Source: Parolsenella massiliensis (lineage in GTDB: Bacteria; Actinomycetota; Coriobacteriia; Coriobacteriales; Atopobiaceae). From it: a DNA stretch of 64,000 bases. Below, in pieces: positions 29,829 through 38,330 of this stretch. Numbering within the stretch: position 1 is the stretch's first letter; each line of letters begins with the position of its first letter. A program made the position numbers and the translations under genes. The stretch is from assembly GCF_900143685.1 (NCBI RefSeq), contig NZ_LT671675.1, positions 1,791,985 through 1,855,984 on the forward strand. Reading direction: 5' to 3'. Below the pieces are notes generated by a model, which saw nothing but the letters and a program-made list of their open reading frames with translations, was not told the DNA's origin and made no database searches.

Positions 29829-30599
29829 TTAGTTGAACATGACCTCGTCGAAGCCATAGAAGCCCGGCTCGCGACCGGCCATCTTGCGGGCGGCGGCAAG
29901 CGCGCCGTTCACGAAGATCTGGCGGCTCGTGGCACGGTGCGTGAGCGAGACCTCCTCGTCGGTGCCAAAGAAGCTCACCGTGTGGACTCCGGCCACCGTG
30001 CCGCCGCGAAGCGAGTGCATGCCTACCTCGTGCGGGTCGCGCTTGCCAACCATGCCCTCGCGGCCATACACCGGGTAGAACTCGCCGCGGCCCTCCTCGG
30101 CCTGCGTGTCCACGACGGCGTCGAGCAAAAGCTTTGCCGTGCCGCTGGGGGCGTCCACCTTCTGGTTGTGGTGCGTCTCGACGATCTCCACGTCAAAGCC
30201 GGCGAGCTCGCGGGCGGCAAGGGCCGTGGCGTGGCGCAGCGCGGCGATGCCCAGCGAGTAGTTGCCCGAGTGCAGTACGGCGCTGTTCTCGGCCAGCGAG
30301 CGAAGCTCGGCCATCTGCTCGTCGGTGTAGCCCGTGGTGCCCGAGACAAGCGCGGCACCCGTGCGGCGCACGTAGCTCGCGACGGCGGGAAGCGTCACCA
30401 CGTTGGAGAAGTCGATGAGGACGTCCGCGGCGGGCGCCACGTCTGCGGCGGCAAGGTCGAAGCCGATCTGGGCCACGACCTCGAACGCGGCCGTGCCCTC
30501 CTCGGTACGCACGGCCTCGGCCGTGGAGCGGATGAGCGAGCCCATGCGGCCCTCGCCCATGATGGCGATGCGAATGGGAGCGGAAGTGCTGCTAGCCAA
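29829..30599 (-). CDS. dapB: 4-hydroxy-tetrahydrodipicolinate reductase
   Basis: A 256-residue NAD(P)H reductase. The Rossmann loop is GEGRMG (residues 15-20), SGTTGYT follows, then the catalytic HHNQKVDAPSGTA motif (near 145) with its conserved histidine and lysine, and the DapB C-terminal strands (VSFFGTDEEVSLTHRATSR). Translation appears to start at TTG (30599), which overlaps the last bases of dapA; the next in-frame ATG would cut off the first Rossmann strand. The 8-base overlap with dapA implies coupling. Confidence 0.95.
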   Translation of the reverse strand: MASSTSAPIRIAIMGEGRMGSLIRSTAEAVRTEEGTAAFEVVAQIGFDLAAADVAPAADVLIDFSNVVTLPAVASYVRRTGAALVSGTTGYTDEQMAELRSLAENSAVLHSGNYSLGIAALRHATALAARELAGFDVEIVETHHNQKVDAPSGTAKLLLDAVVDTQAEEGRGEFYPVYGREGMVGKRDPHEVGMHSLRGGTVAGVHTVSFFGTDEEVSLTHRATSRQIFVNGALAAARKMAGREPGFYGFDEVMFN

Positions 30600-31482
30600 T
30601 GAGACCAGCCCCCTTCATGGCGTCGAGAAGCGCCGCCTTGGGAGCTGCGCTCATGGGGACGAGCGGCAGGCGGTAGTTGGCGTCGATGAGGCCCATCTGG
30701 GCAAGCGCCTCCTTGACGGGGATGGGGTTCACCTCGCCGAACAGCGCGGAGATGAGCGGCTGGCCCTCCACCTGGATGCGCGTGGCGCGTGCCACGTCTC
30801 CGTCGAGGTAGGCGCGGCACATCTCGTGGACGAGCGCGGGCTGCACGTCTGCCCACACGCTGATGGTACCCGAGCCGCCCAGCGCCATGAGCGGCACCGT
30901 GAGGGCGTCCTCGCCCGAGTACAGGCGGAAGTCGTCGGACAGGCAGTGGGCGATGCTCGCGGCGTAGGCCATGTTGCCGCTCGCCTCCTTGATGCCCATC
31001 ACGTTGGGGTGGGCGGCGAGGCGCTCGACGTTGCGCACGGAGATGGAGCATCCGGTGCGTCCGGGAATGTTGTAGAGGATGCACGGGATGTCGGTGGCGT
31101 CTGCCGTGTGCTTGAGGTGCTGGTAGATGCCCTCCTCATTGGACTTGTTGTAGTACGGCGAGATGATGAGGGCGGCGTCTGCGCCCAGCTTCTGGTACGT
31201 GAGGCTCTTGGCGGTCTGCACGGCGGTGCAGTTGGAGCCCGATCCGGCGATGACGGGCACGCGGCCGGCCACGTGGTCCACGACGAACTTGACGACGGAG
31301 TTGTCCTCCTCGTCGGTCATCGTGGCGCTCTCGCCCGTGGTGCCCAGCGTGAGGATCGCGTCCGTGCCGTTCTCCACGTGGAACTCGAGTAGGCGCTCGA
31401 GCTGGTCAAAGTTGACGGACCCGTCCTCGTTGAACGGGGTGACGAGGGCAACGATCGATCCCTCGAGCTTGCGTACGTCCAT
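30592..31482 (-). CDS. dapA: 4-hydroxy-tetrahydrodipicolinate synthase
   Basis: A 296-residue TIM-barrel aldolase condensing pyruvate with aspartate semialdehyde. Motifs: GTTGESATM (near 47-55), YYNKSNEEGIYQHL (tyrosine relay), LYNIPGRTGCSI, and the Schiff-base lysine in GIKEASGN (near 162). The ATG follows CTAAGGAGACAAC. It lies 63 bases after lysA and overlaps dapB, consistent with one operon under the lysine riboswitch upstream of lysA. Confidence 0.97.
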   Translation of the reverse strand: MDVRKLEGSIVALVTPFNEDGSVNFDQLERLLEFHVENGTDAILTLGTTGESATMTDEEDNSVVKFVVDHVAGRVPVIAGSGSNCTAVQTAKSLTYQKLGADAALIISPYYNKSNEEGIYQHLKHTADATDIPCILYNIPGRTGCSISVRNVERLAAHPNVMGIKEASGNMAYAASIAHCLSDDFRLYSGEDALTVPLMALGGSGTISVWADVQPALVHEMCRAYLDGDVARATRIQVEGQPLISALFGEVNPIPVKEALAQMGLIDANYRLPLVPMSAAPKAALLDAMKGAGLIG

Positions 31483-31545
31483 GTTGTCTCCTTAGCGGGC
31501 GGCTTCGCGGGCCGCCCCGTTGGCGTGGCCAAGACGACGGCCTCG

Positions 31546-32973
31546 CTACTTGATTCCGGTAAGCCCCTCTGCCGCCGCGGCAAGCCTCGCGTGGACCTCG
31601 GGCAGCGCATCGAACGTGGCGAAGTAGTCCGCGGGCGTCTCGGCGCGGCGGATGAGCTCGGCCGAGCCGTCCTCGCGCAGCAGCACCTCGGCCGCACGCA
31701 GCCGGCCGTTGTAGTTGTAGCCCATCGAGAAGCCATGGGCGCCCGAGTCGTGAATCACGAGGAGGTCGCCGAGGTCGACGTGCGGAAGGCGCCGGTCAAC
31801 GGCGAACTTGTCGTTGTTCTCGCACAGGTTTCCCGTGACGTCGTAGGTCTCGGTGGCCTGGGCGCGCGTCTTGTCGGGGCCTCCGGCCTGGCCCACGACG
31901 CTCACGTGATGGTAGGCACCATACATCGCCGGGCGGATGAGGTCCACGGCGCTTGCGTCCACGCCGATGTAGTCCTTGTAGATGCGCTTCTCGTGGATGG
32001 CGCGCGTCACCACGCAGCCGTACGGCGCCAGCATGAAGCGGCCCATCTCGGTGTAGACAGCAACGTCTCCCATGCCGGCGGGCACGAGGACCTCGTCATA
32101 GGCGGCATGGACCCCCTCGCCGATGGCGCGTATGTCGTTGGCGGCCTGCCCCGGCAGGTAAGGCACGCCCACGCCTCCGGACAGGTTCACGAACGCCACG
32201 TGGGCGCCCGTCTTCTGCTCGAGGTCTGCCGCAAGCTGGAACAGGATGCGCGCCAGCTTGGGGTAATAGCCGTTCGTGACCGTATTGCTCGCGAGAAACG
32301 CGTGGATGCCAAAGTTCTTGGCGCCCTTGGCCTTGAGGATGCGGAATGCCTCGAAGAGCTGCTCGGTGGTCATGCCGTACTTGGAGTCGCCGGGGTTGTC
32401 CATGATGCCGTTGGCCAGCTGGAACAGCCCGCCGGGATTGAAGCGGCAGCTCACGGTCTCGGGGATGGGACCGGCGACCTTCTCGAAGAACTCGATGTGG
32501 CTGATGTCGTCGAAGTTCACAATGGCGCCCAGCTCGCGGGCCTTGGCGAAGTCTGCGGCGGGCGTGTCGTTGCTCGAGAACATGATCCGGTGGCCCGTGA
32601 TGCCCAGGGCCTCGGCGATCATGAGCTCGGTGTAGCTCGAGCAGTCGCAGCCGCAGCCGTACTCGTGAAGAATCGAGACGAGCGCGGGGTTGGGGTTGGC
32701 CTTCACGGCGAAGTACTCGCGAAAGCCGGGGTTCCAGGAGAACGCCTCGCGCACGGCTTCCATGTTGCGGCGGATGCCAGCCTCGTCATAGAGATGGAAC
32801 GGCGTGGGGAACTTCTCGGTGATGCACTCGAGCGTGGCCTTGCTCGCAAACGGGACCTTGAGGTCGTAGCCGTGGTTGGGAATGCGCTCGAGGTCCTCGG
32901 CCGTGCGAACGCCGAGGTCTGTGGTGGTGGCCGGCACCTGGTTTGGCTGGCCGTGGTCTTGCGGCGCGCTCAT
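31546..32973 (-). CDS. lysA: Diaminopimelate decarboxylase
   Basis: A 475-residue fold-type III PLP enzyme that makes lysine from meso-diaminopimelate. The PLP lysine is in EYFAVKANPNPALV (near 75), with the glycine loop LSGGVGVPYLPG and the C-terminal PAMYGAYHHVSVVG. The first ~40 residues, before FPTPFHLYDEA, are longer than in many LysA and somewhat variable. The ATG at 32973 follows TTGGAGA; the long in-frame extension upstream corresponds to the riboswitch and is not coding. It is first in the lysine operon. Some relatives act on other carboxylated substrates, but the dap neighbours settle the assignment. Confidence 0.95.
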   Translation of the reverse strand: MSAPQDHGQPNQVPATTTDLGVRTAEDLERIPNHGYDLKVPFASKATLECITEKFPTPFHLYDEAGIRRNMEAVREAFSWNPGFREYFAVKANPNPALVSILHEYGCGCDCSSYTELMIAEALGITGHRIMFSSNDTPAADFAKARELGAIVNFDDISHIEFFEKVAGPIPETVSCRFNPGGLFQLANGIMDNPGDSKYGMTTEQLFEAFRILKAKGAKNFGIHAFLASNTVTNGYYPKLARILFQLAADLEQKTGAHVAFVNLSGGVGVPYLPGQAANDIRAIGEGVHAAYDEVLVPAGMGDVAVYTEMGRFMLAPYGCVVTRAIHEKRIYKDYIGVDASAVDLIRPAMYGAYHHVSVVGQAGGPDKTRAQATETYDVTGNLCENNDKFAVDRRLPHVDLGDLLVIHDSGAHGFSMGYNYNGRLRAAEVLLREDGSAELIRRAETPADYFATFDALPEVHARLAAAAEGLTGIK

Positions 32974-32985
32974 GCGTCTCCAATC

Positions 32986-33162
32986 GATAGCGCTCCTGCA
33001 GGGATGTGGGGCCGCGCGGGCGGCCACTGCAGACAGTCTCGCGGGTGTCTCCCGCGAGCCCACCCGGCCGCCATGCCTGGACGCCGGGTTCGGCGGGGTT
33101 GCCTCCGCGCGCGCTCGACGCCTGCCGGCTTGCGCACGCCTCCTCTTCCCCGCGCCTCTATC
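32986..33162 (-). promoter_or_regulatory. Lysine riboswitch (L box) upstream of lysA
   Basis: On the minus strand the conserved L-box landmarks occur in order: GATAGAGGCGCG (P1 5' side), GAAGAGGA, CGCCGAAC, GGGTGGGC, ACTGTC, then GGAGCGCTATC (P1 3' side). P1 pairs GATAG with CTATC. P4 is GCTCGCGGG/CCCGCGAG, and P5 includes CTGCAG/CTGCAG. The P1 3' strand ends 13 bases before the lysA ATG and adjoins the TTGGAGA ribosome-binding site. No T-tract terminator is seen, so translational control is more likely. Confidence 0.85.
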
Positions 33163-33264
33163 AGTGGAGCTACCGTAGCACAAAGCACAGCGTGGACGGC
33201 GTGGCGAGCGGCCGCGTAACGTTCTCGCCACGAACGCGGCGGGAAGCGATCGGGGGCCGCGTTC

Positions 33265-33334
33265 ACGTTCGCTCTGGTTTGAGCAGTTCTCGGGCAACTT
33301 TTTCGCCAACAACTGCGCAAAGCAGAGCGAACGT
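33265..33334. repeat. 70-bp CGTTCGCTCT-family palindrome, copy 2
   Basis: Perfect 12-base arms ACGTTCGCTCTG/CAGAGCGAACGT. The interior GCAGTTCTCGG and CGCCAACAACTG resemble copy 1 (16789) read in the opposite orientation. It lies between the lysine riboswitch and the lipoprotein gene. Confidence 0.8.
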
Positions 33335-33408
33335 GCCAGCGTGTCAGCCGGATGGCCCGCGCGGGTAGAATCCGGAAGAACCACAGGCCCCCGCAAGAGA
33401 GGACCATC

Positions 33409-33849
33409 ATGAGCATGACGAGAAGGCAGTTCGTGGCAGGTGCGGGGAGCCTCGCGGCGTTGCTCGCGCTGGCCGGGTGCAGCAAGGGCCAGGTAAGCGG
33501 CGGCGCCCCTCTGTGGTCCGCCACCCAGGACGACTCGCTGCCCGTGCTCACCTTCGAGGCCTCGCCGGGAAACGACGTGGCCCTACCCGGCGAGGGCTGG
33601 GCCACGCGGGACGGCTACATCCAGCTCCAGCTTGCCGGCGGCTCCATTCCCGGTCAGAAGATCGAGCGCGTGGCCGAGAAGGACGGCGAGCTCACCGTCA
33701 CGCTCGAGACGGGCGACGGCCCGTCAACGATGGACCTGCTGCTCACGGAGTGGCGCCTTGAGGTGCGCGAGGGCAGCGTCGACGCCATCGAGCGCGTGAC
33801 GGTCGATCACGGAGGCGACGACGTCCGCGAGCTGGAGCGCTGCGACTGA
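33409..33849 (+). CDS. Small lipoprotein with twin-arginine-like signal
   Basis: A 146-residue secreted protein. The signal MSMTRRQFVAGAGSLAALLA contains RRQF, suggesting Tat export, and a lipobox (LAGC, cysteine near 24). The mature part is a small beta-rich domain with no recognised family. The ATG is preceded by AGAGAGGA. It lies between lysA and the amidohydrolase gene, on the same strand as the latter and 109 bases before it. Confidence 0.75.
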   Translation: MSMTRRQFVAGAGSLAALLALAGCSKGQVSGGAPLWSATQDDSLPVLTFEASPGNDVALPGEGWATRDGYIQLQLAGGSIPGQKIERVAEKDGELTVTLETGDGPSTMDLLLTEWRLEVREGSVDAIERVTVDHGGDDVRELERCD

Positions 33850-33958
33850 CACGGCAGGGGACGTCTCCTTTATTGAGTGGAGTGCCGCGCGGGCTTCGCG
33901 GCGTATAGTCATGGAAGCAAACCAGGCGGGCGGGCGCCCGCCACGAGACGGGAGACCC

Positions 33959-35110
33959 ATGGAAGACCTCGAGCTGCTCACGAAGTTCCGGCGAGACCTG
34001 CACCGCATCCCGGAGCTTTCCTTTGACCTGCCAGAGACGACTCGCTACGTCCGCAACGTGCTCGCCGGCCTGTCCTGCGAGGTCACGGAGCCGTGCGAGA
34101 GCTGCGTGTGCGCCTACTTCAGCGTGGACGAGGCGTGCGGGCGCGCGGCGGGCGGCCCCGCCACGGCCATCCGTGCCGACATGGACGCGCTCCCCATCAC
34201 CGAGAACAGCGGCGTTTCCTTCTGCTCCACGAAGCCCGGCCACATGCACGCCTGCGGCCACGACGGCCACATGGCCATGGCGCTTGCCGCCGCATGCTGG
34301 GTGAACGACGCTCTCGCCCAGGTGCGCGAGGGCGCCGCGTGCCCGCTGCCGCGCAACGTCCTGTTCGTGTTCCAGCCGGCCGAGGAAACCACGGGCGGCG
34401 CGCGCACCGTCTGCGAGAGCGGCGTGTTCGAGCGCTACCACGCAGACCGCATCTTTGGCTTCCACGTGTGGCCCGACCTGCCCACCGGCGTGGTGGCCAC
34501 CCGGCCCGGCCCCCTTCTCGCCCGAGCGAGCGAGACCCACGTCACCATCCACGGCACCTCGAGCCACATCGCCAAGAGCGCAGACGGGCACGACGCGCTG
34601 CTCGCCGGCGCCCACTTCCTCACGGGCGTCGAGGCCCTCATGGCCGAGCTCTCCGCCGAGGAGCCGTGCCTGCTCAAGTTTGGTCTCATGCAGAGCGGCA
34701 CGGTCTGCAACGCCATTAGCGCGCAGACGAAGGCCGCCGGCAGCCTGCGCGTCTTCTCGGACGAGATGTTCGATCGCGCCCGAGCCGGCGTCGAGCAGCG
34801 CCTCGCGGACGCCTGTGCCTCCTACGGCTGCACCTATGACCTCGACTTCGCTGACGGCTACCCGCCCGTCACGAACGACGAAGCGCTCTATCACCTCGCG
34901 AAGTCCGCCCTCGGAGACACGCTCGAGCTCGTGCCCGAGCCCCTTCTCATCGCCGAGGACTTCGCCTTCTACCAGCGCCACCTCCCGGGACTGTTCATGT
35001 TGCTTGGCACCGGCACCGGCATTCCGCTTCACTCGGATGAGTTCCGCATGGACGAGGACGTGCTCGTCCACGGACTCGAGACCTATCACGCCCTTCTGCA
35101 GTGCGAGTAA
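33959..35110 (+). CDS. M20 family amidohydrolase, candidate N-acetyldiaminopimelate deacetylase
   Basis: A 383-residue zinc hydrolase of the M20D type. Motifs: FRRDLHRIPELSF (near 10), AIRADMDALPI, the metal-binding GHMHACGHDGHMAM (near 100), PAEETTGGA, and the C-terminal LIAEDFAFY and GIPLHSDEF. This family covers N-acyl amino acid and hippurate hydrolases and N-acetyl-LL-diaminopimelate deacetylase. The DapH-type branch in the neighbouring operon needs such a deacetylase and none is inside that operon, so this gene is a reasonable candidate. The start MEDLELLTKF follows GGGAG; yfcE follows 10 bases later. Confidence 0.9.
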   Translation: MEDLELLTKFRRDLHRIPELSFDLPETTRYVRNVLAGLSCEVTEPCESCVCAYFSVDEACGRAAGGPATAIRADMDALPITENSGVSFCSTKPGHMHACGHDGHMAMALAAACWVNDALAQVREGAACPLPRNVLFVFQPAEETTGGARTVCESGVFERYHADRIFGFHVWPDLPTGVVATRPGPLLARASETHVTIHGTSSHIAKSADGHDALLAGAHFLTGVEALMAELSAEEPCLLKFGLMQSGTVCNAISAQTKAAGSLRVFSDEMFDRARAGVEQRLADACASYGCTYDLDFADGYPPVTNDEALYHLAKSALGDTLELVPEPLLIAEDFAFYQRHLPGLFMLLGTGTGIPLHSDEFRMDEDVLVHGLETYHALLQCE

Positions 35111-35120
35111 GGAGAACCTC

Positions 35121-35705
35121 ATGAAGTTCCTCATCGCTAGCGATATCCACGGCTCCGCCACCTGGTGCCGTCGCCTCATGGACGCCCTCGACGCCGAGCA
35201 GCCCGATCGCCTGCTCCTCCTCGGCGACGTGCTCTACCACGGCCCGCGCAACGACCTTCCCGAGGGCTACGCGCCCAAGGAGGTCATCGCCATGCTCAAC
35301 CCGCTCGCGTCGAGCATCATCGCCGTGCGCGGCAACTGCGAGGCCGAGGTGGACCAGATGGTTCTCGACTTCCCCTGCATGGCCGGCTGCACCACCATCT
35401 TTGACCCCACGGCCACGCTCGCCGCAGACGGCGGTGCGCGCGAGAAGCCCGGCTGCGAGCTGTTCCTCACGCACGGCCACGTGTACGGCGCCGGCTTCCA
35501 CAACAGCGTCGACAAGCTGCCCGAACTCCCGAGCGGCTCCATCCTGCTGTACGGCCACACGCACAAGAAGGTGAGCGAGCCGGCCGGCGGGCACGCGGGC
35601 GTCTGGGCGTTCAACCCCGGCAGCATCTCCATTCCCAAGGACGGCACGCACAGCTACGGCGTCTACGAGAACGGCGCTGTGAGACACGTCATTCTAGAGG
35701 CATAG
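35121..35705 (+). CDS. yfcE: YfcE-family metallophosphodiesterase
   Basis: A 194-residue calcineurin-like phosphoesterase. The metal ligands are in SDIHGS (7-12), LLGDVLYHGPRN (near 37), VRGNCEAEVD (near 74), LTHGHVYG (near 115) and YGHTHKK (near 140), followed by NPGSISIPK. This pattern, including the YHGPRN insertion, is that of YfcE, a phosphodiesterase with unknown natural substrate. The ATG follows AAGGAGAACCTC, 10 bases after the amidohydrolase, and the next gene starts 2 bases later, so these form one transcript. Confidence 0.94.
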   Translation: MKFLIASDIHGSATWCRRLMDALDAEQPDRLLLLGDVLYHGPRNDLPEGYAPKEVIAMLNPLASSIIAVRGNCEAEVDQMVLDFPCMAGCTTIFDPTATLAADGGAREKPGCELFLTHGHVYGAGFHNSVDKLPELPSGSILLYGHTHKKVSEPAGGHAGVWAFNPGSISIPKDGTHSYGVYENGAVRHVILEA

Positions 35706-35707
35706 GC

Positions 35708-36619
35708 ATGTTCTGCACGAACTGCGGCAAGCAGCAACCAGACGGCGCAAAGTTCTGTTCGAACTGCGGTACCACCCTAGCGGCGCCAAATCAGGCGACA
35801 ACGGCACCGTCAAACCAGGTCACAACCCAGTTACCTGGTAGAGTCCCGCCAGCGGCTCCAGATCCCATTGCGACCACAGCGCCCCTCCAGGTCCCGGCTG
35901 CGGCACCCAGTCAGGGCTCGTCCGCGACGCCGGGTCAGGCGGCCGCCCCGGCACCGGGCCAGAACTCAAACAAGAGGCCGGAGCGCGGCAGGACCGCAGG
36001 CATCATCGCCGCGTGCGTTGCCATCCTCGCGGTCGCCGGTGCTGCTATCTTCTTCATCACGTCCCCAGGCAAGGGAGAACACGAACCGGCTGCACCCGCC
36101 CCGGCAACCACCCAGGCAGCCACAACCGATGCTGCCACGAACGCCAGCACCCCGGCGGCGACGGCGGACGCCGCTATCCCCGAAACAAGCGCCGCCCCCT
36201 CGGCAAACACGGGAGAAGCCCGCGCCGACGGAGACGTCTCCTATACGGACCCCCACTACGGCTTCCAGCTCAGGCTCCCAGGCGACTACGCCATCACGAG
36301 CGACAGCAGCGACGGCGTGGTCTACTCCAGCACGTCGAGCCAGGTCACCGTCTCCGCCTACGCGACCGCACGCCAGGGCGAGACGCCCGAGAACATCCTG
36401 TCGGGCTATGAGAACAACTATCCTCTCGAATACGAGGCGTCAGGTGACACGTGGTGCGTCGCCTCGTGGAAGAGCGACGGATACGAGTACTACGACAAGT
36501 ACTACGTAACCGACGGATATATCTGCTACTTCAGCTTCAAATACCCGGCGTCTGCGGCCCAGGCGGGCTCCGACCTCATCGAGGCCTACATCCAGTACTT
36601 CAAGCCCGGAACCGAGTAG
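35708..36619 (+). CDS. Zinc-ribbon membrane protein with extracytoplasmic domain
   Basis: A 303-residue protein opening with a zinc ribbon (CTNCGKQQPDGAKFCSNCG, residues 3-21). A disordered Pro/Ala/Gln linker follows, then one membrane helix (about 97-117), an Ala/Thr-rich spacer (about 118-180) and an extracellular domain (YTDPHYGFQLRLPGDY to the end) of the type found in small secreted proteins. The start is 2 bases after yfcE. Function unknown. It shares its zinc-ribbon and membrane-helix design with the convergent gene at 36790. Confidence 0.82.
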   Translation: MFCTNCGKQQPDGAKFCSNCGTTLAAPNQATTAPSNQVTTQLPGRVPPAAPDPIATTAPLQVPAAAPSQGSSATPGQAAAPAPGQNSNKRPERGRTAGIIAACVAILAVAGAAIFFITSPGKGEHEPAAPAPATTQAATTDAATNASTPAATADAAIPETSAAPSANTGEARADGDVSYTDPHYGFQLRLPGDYAITSDSSDGVVYSSTSSQVTVSAYATARQGETPENILSGYENNYPLEYEASGDTWCVASWKSDGYEYYDKYYVTDGYICYFSFKYPASAAQAGSDLIEAYIQYFKPGTE

Positions 36620-36683
36620 CGCCGCGCGCATCCTGGCGTATTTGCCGCGAGGTTTACGGGGCCGCCGTCGCCGCCCTTAAACC

Positions 36684-36747
36684 CATCGTGCCGAACGCAC
36701 CTTATCGAGCCCTCGGGAGGCCCAGATAAGGTGTGCCCGGCACGATG
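36684..36747. repeat. 64-bp CATCGTGCCGAACGC palindrome, copy A
   Basis: CATCGTGCCGAACGCACCTT at the left is complemented by AAGGTGTGCCCGGCACGATG at the right. It lies between the two convergent zinc-ribbon genes. A near-identical copy in the same orientation is at 38240, on the other side of the 36790-38037 gene. Confidence 0.85.
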
Positions 36748-36789
36748 AGGCGGGTGGGAACATGTCGCTCCCACCCGCCTCGCATACGA

Positions 36790-38037
36790 CTAACTTTCGC
36801 TGAAGTACTCCACGTAGCTTGAGCCGTCGGTCTTCACCGAGCCAACGTTGTTGGCAAGGCCATTGAGGAGGGAGCCATCGCTGACAATGACATGGTCGTC
36901 TGCCCCAATTAGGCAGGCACCGTACTGGAAGGAATCCGGCAGTCCAAGATCCGTCTCATCTCCGCCTGCGACCGGGACAGCAAGATAGCCGTCTCCGTCA
37001 GACAGATAGACCGTGTCGTTGTTGGCACCGACGATGTCAATCTCATCATCCGAAACGTCGGTTATCTTCTTTGCGTCAGAGCCATCGGTGTTCATCGACG
37101 CCACATAGTAAGAGTACGCTGAACACGAACGGTCGTGGGCCGCAACGAGCACGCGATCACCCACGACGGTAATGCCCCTAACCGAACCGCCGTCTGAAGA
37201 GAAGATTCTCTTCGTATCGGAGCCATCGATTTTCATGGAGTAAACCGAGGACCCGCCACCGGTGCCATCGTCGGCCTCGTCGTCAGAGTAGTAGACCCTA
37301 TCTCCCGAGAGCGCAACACAGTGGCCGCTAGCGCAGGACATATCGAGATCGAGCTCATTAATAACGTCCGACCCATCCGTCGCCATGCTAACGATGTGCA
37401 GGGAATCCGTTTTGTTCTGATAGGCCTGATAAACGATGTAGATTCGCCCGTCCACAATATAGAGACAGGGGAAGTAGTTGTAATCCGCGTCGAGCGAATA
37501 AAGGGTTTTCCCGTCGGACCCGTCAGCCTTCACGCTCTTGATATCGTAGCTGTCGGCATTCGAGTCATAGCCCGCGTAGAACAGATAGCCGTCAGCGTAA
37601 TTGAGCATCCCCACATAGGTGCTATCAGAAACCGAACAAAGCTGCTTGACGCTTCCGGGGTCATTCGCCTTCGCGCGCTCAAGACCGTTGTCATCGAAAA
37701 AGTAGTCCATGCCGCCTGCCGACACAGCCTGACCCTCGCCAATGGCAATGCTGGTAACAGAATTGCCCATGCCGTTTGCGCCCGCCGCCTCCTTGGCACT
37801 GCCACCCTGCAAGCGAGTAGCCATGAACACGCCAATGGCTACAACCGCTACTACGACCACCGCTATGATCGCGAACGGGACGGGACGCTTGGGGAGAGCG
37901 GCAGTCGGCGCAGGCGCAGCCGCCCCAGGAGCATTGACAGGTGCTGGCGTTGCGGAAACGGGCCCAACCGGCGTCCCGCAGTTGGGACAGAATTTGACAC
38001 CCTCCCCCAAATTGGCGCCGCACTTCGAGCAAAACAT
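36790..38037 (-). CDS. Zinc-ribbon membrane protein with a beta-propeller-like (DUF5050) domain
   Basis: A 415-residue protein. N-terminal zinc ribbon (CSKCGANLGEGVKFCPNCG), Pro/Ala linker, one membrane helix (about 54-74), then an extracellular domain built of repeats: YADGYLFYAGYDSN, YIVDGRIYIVYQ, ALSGDRVYYSDDE, VVGDRVLVAAHD, with DGSD motifs between. These resemble DUF5050-type propellers. GC and codon bias are lower than in most neighbours, and the gene is bracketed by 63-64 bp direct copies of one palindrome, both hints of separate origin. ATG at 38037 follows GGAGGGAG; the GTG two codons upstream is too close. Confidence 0.82.
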   Translation of the reverse strand: MFCSKCGANLGEGVKFCPNCGTPVGPVSATPAPVNAPGAAAPAPTAALPKRPVPFAIIAVVVVAVVAIGVFMATRLQGGSAKEAAGANGMGNSVTSIAIGEGQAVSAGGMDYFFDDNGLERAKANDPGSVKQLCSVSDSTYVGMLNYADGYLFYAGYDSNADSYDIKSVKADGSDGKTLYSLDADYNYFPCLYIVDGRIYIVYQAYQNKTDSLHIVSMATDGSDVINELDLDMSCASGHCVALSGDRVYYSDDEADDGTGGGSSVYSMKIDGSDTKRIFSSDGGSVRGITVVGDRVLVAAHDRSCSAYSYYVASMNTDGSDAKKITDVSDDEIDIVGANNDTVYLSDGDGYLAVPVAGGDETDLGLPDSFQYGACLIGADDHVIVSDGSLLNGLANNVGSVKTDGSSYVEYFSES

Positions 38038-38239
38038 AGGCACTCCCTCCCGCCGCGTTAAGCGGCGCTAGCGCTGAAACGGTCGACGACGCCAACGCTA
38101 TCACCCCCCCCCCGCACTGTTCGCAAGCCCAAATCAAGGTAGAGGGGTGGAGCCTTCGCGCCAACGGTTGGAGCGCACCGGCATCCCCATGGCCCGCCTG
38201 CACCCATCGCCCTGTTTCACGCGTAGCCGCCCTGCCACC

Positions 38240-38302
38240 CATCGTGCCGAACGCACCTTATCGAGTCCTCGGGAGGCCCAGACAAGGCGCTTTCGGCACG
38301 AT
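38240..38302. repeat. 63-bp CATCGTGCCGAACGC palindrome, copy B
   Basis: Shares about 50 nearly identical bases with copy A (36684), in the same orientation, including the centre CTCGGGAGGCCCAGA. Its right arm is more diverged (AAGGCGCTTTCGGCACGAT). Confidence 0.85.
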
Positions 38303-38330
38303 AAACAGGCGGACTGAAATCACTGGGGAC

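Noticed and set aside
32974-33396. N-terminal extension of LysA by about 140 residues
   Set aside because: That stretch is the lysine riboswitch and palindrome; the translation is Arg/Pro/Ala-rich with no homology.
33352-33408. Longer N-terminus for the lipoprotein at 33409
   Set aside because: It would place 19 basic residues before a complete signal peptide, and the ribosome-binding site supports the ATG at 33409.
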